From Sordaria brevicollis (Eukaryota; Ascomycota; Sordariomycetes; Sordariales; Sordariaceae): a DNA stretch of 64,000 nucleotides. Positions 61,385 to 64,000 of this stretch are shown here, in pieces. Positions within the stretch are counted from its first letter, which is position 1. Every line of letters begins with the position of its first letter. Under the pieces are notes generated by a model. The model searched no databases. It saw only the letters and a list, made by a program, of their open reading frames with translations, and was not told the origin of the DNA. Location: positions 1,076,001-1,140,000 of the forward strand of contig JAUTDP010000005.1 of NCBI GenBank assembly GCA_033439795.1, given 5' to 3'. The translations under genes were made by a program, and so were the position numbers.

Positions 61385-63486
61385 ATGATAAAAAGATGCG
61401 ACCACTGCCTCAACCTAGAATACTACACCGATGAACCCTTTGACAGCCGAGAAGTTCTTTCAGAGGGGCGAAGACACAGGAGGAAATTCCTTTCGGAATA
61501 CCAAGGTTCAGTGGCTGAGACGGGATGTCGCTACTGCAAGTTTATTGTTGATGCCATATCACATGTGAATCCAACGGCAAACGACGAGGGTTTATTTATA
61601 TGGCTAGAACTCACGGCCAGAAGGGGCGTGTGGATTGAGGGGGTTTCGAAGGAGGAGGAGGGGGGTTTGGGGTTGGAGGTTTATACGCCTTTGGGTAGGT
61701 CATGGGGGTTTAATTGATGGAGATATAGGAGGGAATGCTAACGCGTTGAGTGATAGGTTATGAACCTGCTTGGCAGGGTATTATGCAAAGTGGTGAGCTT
61801 AGTTGCTCTCCTTCGTCGGATCAGGCGTATGACTTTGTTCGGGCGCGGCTTAGGGATTGTGATGTAAATCACCCCGGTTGCAAGAGCGATTCGGCGGAGT
61901 TACCTACGAGGATGATTGACGTAGGTGGTTTTGACGACTATGTACGGCTTGTGGAGACATCGTCACTACCTCAGTCCTCCAGTATCAACTACATAGCACT
62001 GAGCTACTGCTGGGGCATAGGCCAGAGCGTAACGACGGTGTCAAGCAACTACGAAGAGTTCACGACAAAGGGGATATCCGTGTCAACACTCCCGCCTACC
62101 TTACGGGACGCAGTCACCGTCGCGCGGGAGTTGGGCCAACGATACATTTGGATTGATGCTCTCTGCATCATCCAGGATTCGTCGAGTGACTGGGAGCTGG
62201 AAGCCGCGAGGATGGCGTCGGTCTACCAGAATGCATATCTCACCATCTCGGCCGGAACAGCAGCTGCTGCTGCGGAAGGGTTTCTGGAGGGCAGGCAGCA
62301 TATGGCGGCCAGGGAGAAGAACGTCTACACCACTGAGTGGTCAGCCAGCGATAACACGAATGTCGAGACCACCCTCGCCGCCCGCATCATCCCATCCAGC
62401 GTCAACCACTGGAAATACATGGTCAACCACGGCCTACCGCTCAACACGCGCGGGTGGACAATGCAAGAGAAGATCCTATCCCGTCGCGTAATCACCTACA
62501 GCACCCACGAGCTGCAATGGACCTGCCTCTCCCTTAACACGTGCGAATGCGGCTACCTGTTGGACTCAAACAAGCGCGGCCACAACACCATCTCCATCAA
62601 CCCAGATCTGTCTCGTCGTGAGGCATCTTACCAATGGGCCAAGATCATCGCAGAGTATAGTAGTCGATGCCTAACCTACGTCGAAGATAAGTTGCCAGCC
62701 ATTTCGGGAGTAGCTCACGCTTTGCAACCCATCTTTAGGTCTGCCTATCTGGCAGGGCACTGGGTAGATAACTTACCGGAGGAGTTGGCCTGGAAAGCTA
62801 TGCCGCCGCATCCCGAGTATAACCCCCCCTCCTCCTCCCTCTCGTCGTCGTCCTCAGAGACAACAAAGCAGTACATCGCACCTACCTTCTCCTGGGCCTC
62901 TATTCGAGGAGGGTCAGTAGAGTGCGTTTATTTGAACCACGATATTGAAAGGAGGTGGACGTCCTGCTGTGTTGTTTCAGGTTTTCACTCCGAAGTCAAA
63001 GGCCAGAACCCCCTCGGCCGCATCAGTGATGCATCGATAACCCTTCGCGGATATTTGTTGGGAGGGCAGCTAACCATTAAAAAGTTTCACGGATTCTACA
63101 CCGTCGAATCCGTCACTTTGCCAGGAGAGAAAAAGGTGCATTTTTTTATGGATACCTTCCTCGAAGAGCTCTCCTTCGTAGGCCCGGATGGGACGAAAGA
63201 GAGATCAGTTCGTCGGTCACCTACACACTTGTCGTTGCCGGGACCGAAAACGGAAAGGGGGATTGATTGTCCTGTGTACTTGTTTTTATTGGGGTATTGG
63301 ATTGGTGAGGGTAATGATGATGAGATGGAAAGCAAACCGGAACCAGATATGGCGTTCTTGGTACTGGGACGGGCTCCGAATCAGGTGGGAAAGTGGGAGC
63401 GGGTGGGATTCGGGAGGTGTCAGAGGCAGTTGAGGGGGCGAGTAAGTTGGCAGGTGAGGGTGAGGAAGAGAGAAAGGAGAGGTTGA
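61385..63486 (+). CDS. HET-domain (heterokaryon incompatibility) protein, 679 aa, two exons
   Basis: Exon 1 is 61385-61694 and exon 2 is 61757-63486. The 62-nt intron is GTAGGT...GTGATAG with a GCTAAC branch site, and splicing rejoins the frame as PLG/YEPAWQG. The start ATG has a CACC context. The N-terminus has CDHC and CRYC pairs that could bind metal. The HET domain (residues about 180-335) shows the three family blocks: INYIALSYCWG, then LRDAVTVARELGQRYIWIDA followed by LCIIQDSSSDW, and finally GWTMQEKILSRRVI. Downstream are YSSRCLTYVEDKLPAISGVA and FSWASIRGG, the usual C-terminal conserved region. HET proteins trigger cell death when unlike fungal individuals fuse (family knowledge). Whether this one is an active incompatibility gene cannot be told. 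No NACHT, WD40 or membrane segment is visible. The C-terminus is basic. Confidence 0.93.
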
Positions 63487-63728
63487 AGGGGTGGTTTGGG
63501 GAGGAGAGGGAGGTTACTATTGTGTGAGTGTCGGGATGTGGTGGGAGAAAGATGTTGAAGGGTGTTTTGGATACATGTTGAGACACTCCGAAATATTTTG
63601 GGAAACTAAGTGGCATTTGGGATGTCGTATCCTCTCGTTACTATTTGAGCTTTTTGAGTACAGTCACAAAAGAAAGATTGCCGAATTGGTGAAAAAGAGG
63701 GCCTCGAGGTCCTCGGGTGTCAAAAAAA

Positions 63729-63776
<48 letters not shown>

Positions 63777-64000
63777 AAAAAAAAAAAAAAAAAAATTTAA
63801 ACAAATAACTCTGAATTGCATGAATGAATCTCGGAGCAACAACACCTAACAGAGTTAGATGTCTCCCTTCGGATATGATTGGTCCACTAGTCCACTTACA
63901 CAGCTTCCTAACCCTCTACCCTTCTGTCTAACCCCTGACCTACAGCACCCTTAGAGTGCCTATGGACCTCGGGCCCCCGGAGTCTCGTTGGACATCCAGT
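63487..64000. other. Region downstream of the HET gene
   Basis: No gene recognised. It contains the A-tract at 63722-63801. From 63802 to the window end the sequence is of normal composition, with no long ORF. Confidence 0.55.
63722..63801. repeat. A-tract interrupted by three T blocks
   Basis: Four blocks of A (13, 32, 22 and 3) are separated by TTT, TTTT and TTT, so AAATTTAAA-like palindromes recur in an 80-bp nearly pure A run. It lies about 240 bp after the HET stop codon. An assembly or homopolymer artefact is possible. Confidence 0.75.

Noticed and set aside
1..64000. CRISPR array, rRNA or telomere repeat
   Set aside because: No regularly spaced identical repeats, no recognisable 5S/18S/28S segment and no TTAGGG array were seen; the organism is a eukaryote.

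Overview
The window looks like a piece of a filamentous ascomycete chromosome, most likely a sordariomycete close to Neurospora or Sordaria (inference). Three lines of evidence support this: spliced genes with short introns (57-93 nt, GT...AG, some with CTAAC-type branch sites); clear fungal orthologues (CSE1, TSC2, a HET-domain protein); and extreme decay of repeats by C-to-T and G-to-A change at CpA/TpG with CpG retained, the signature of repeat-induced point mutation (RIP).

Layout. Positions 1 to about 30590 are one AT-rich, RIP-mutated block built from nested transposons. Gypsy element A (minus strand, cut by the window edge) lies in the gag of gypsy element B (plus strand). B ends at 12823 inside the RNase H region of gypsy element C (minus strand). 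Gypsy element D (20650-28520, minus strand) is complete, with 265-bp LTRs (the left one interrupted), a G-rich polypurine tract and a 5-bp ATTAT target duplication. Its left LTR is split by a 590-bp element (E1). A longer relative (E2, 28918-29874) lies just outside its right LTR in the opposite orientation and contains a decayed tRNA-Ile(UAU)-like sequence.

Positions 30591-35416 have normal composition and carry one spliced minus-strand gene for a serine-rich protein with a predicted PH-like N-terminus (32042-34171, 664 aa). A 3525-bp RIP-killed PIF/Harbinger DNA transposon follows (35420-38944), with long terminal inverted repeats, a TTG target duplication and relics of two convergent genes (transposase and a Myb/SANT-like protein). 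Then come about 10 kb (38948-49192) of normal-composition DNA in which I recognise no gene.

The right part is housekeeping and recognition sequence. CSE1 (49193-52225, minus, 960 aa) is the importin-alpha export receptor. TSC2/tuberin (55159-60221, plus, 1666 aa), the Rheb GAP upstream of TORC1, is divergent from CSE1 across a 2.9-kb intergenic region. A HET-domain gene (61385-63486, plus, 679 aa) belongs to the family behind fungal allorecognition. The four protein genes do not form a pathway; the dominant story is transposon invasion and RIP silencing beside ordinary genes. I did not find a convincing undescribed system. The best candidates for follow-up are the structured E repeat family, the reciprocal RIP mosaic in the D LTRs and the long gene-poor interval.
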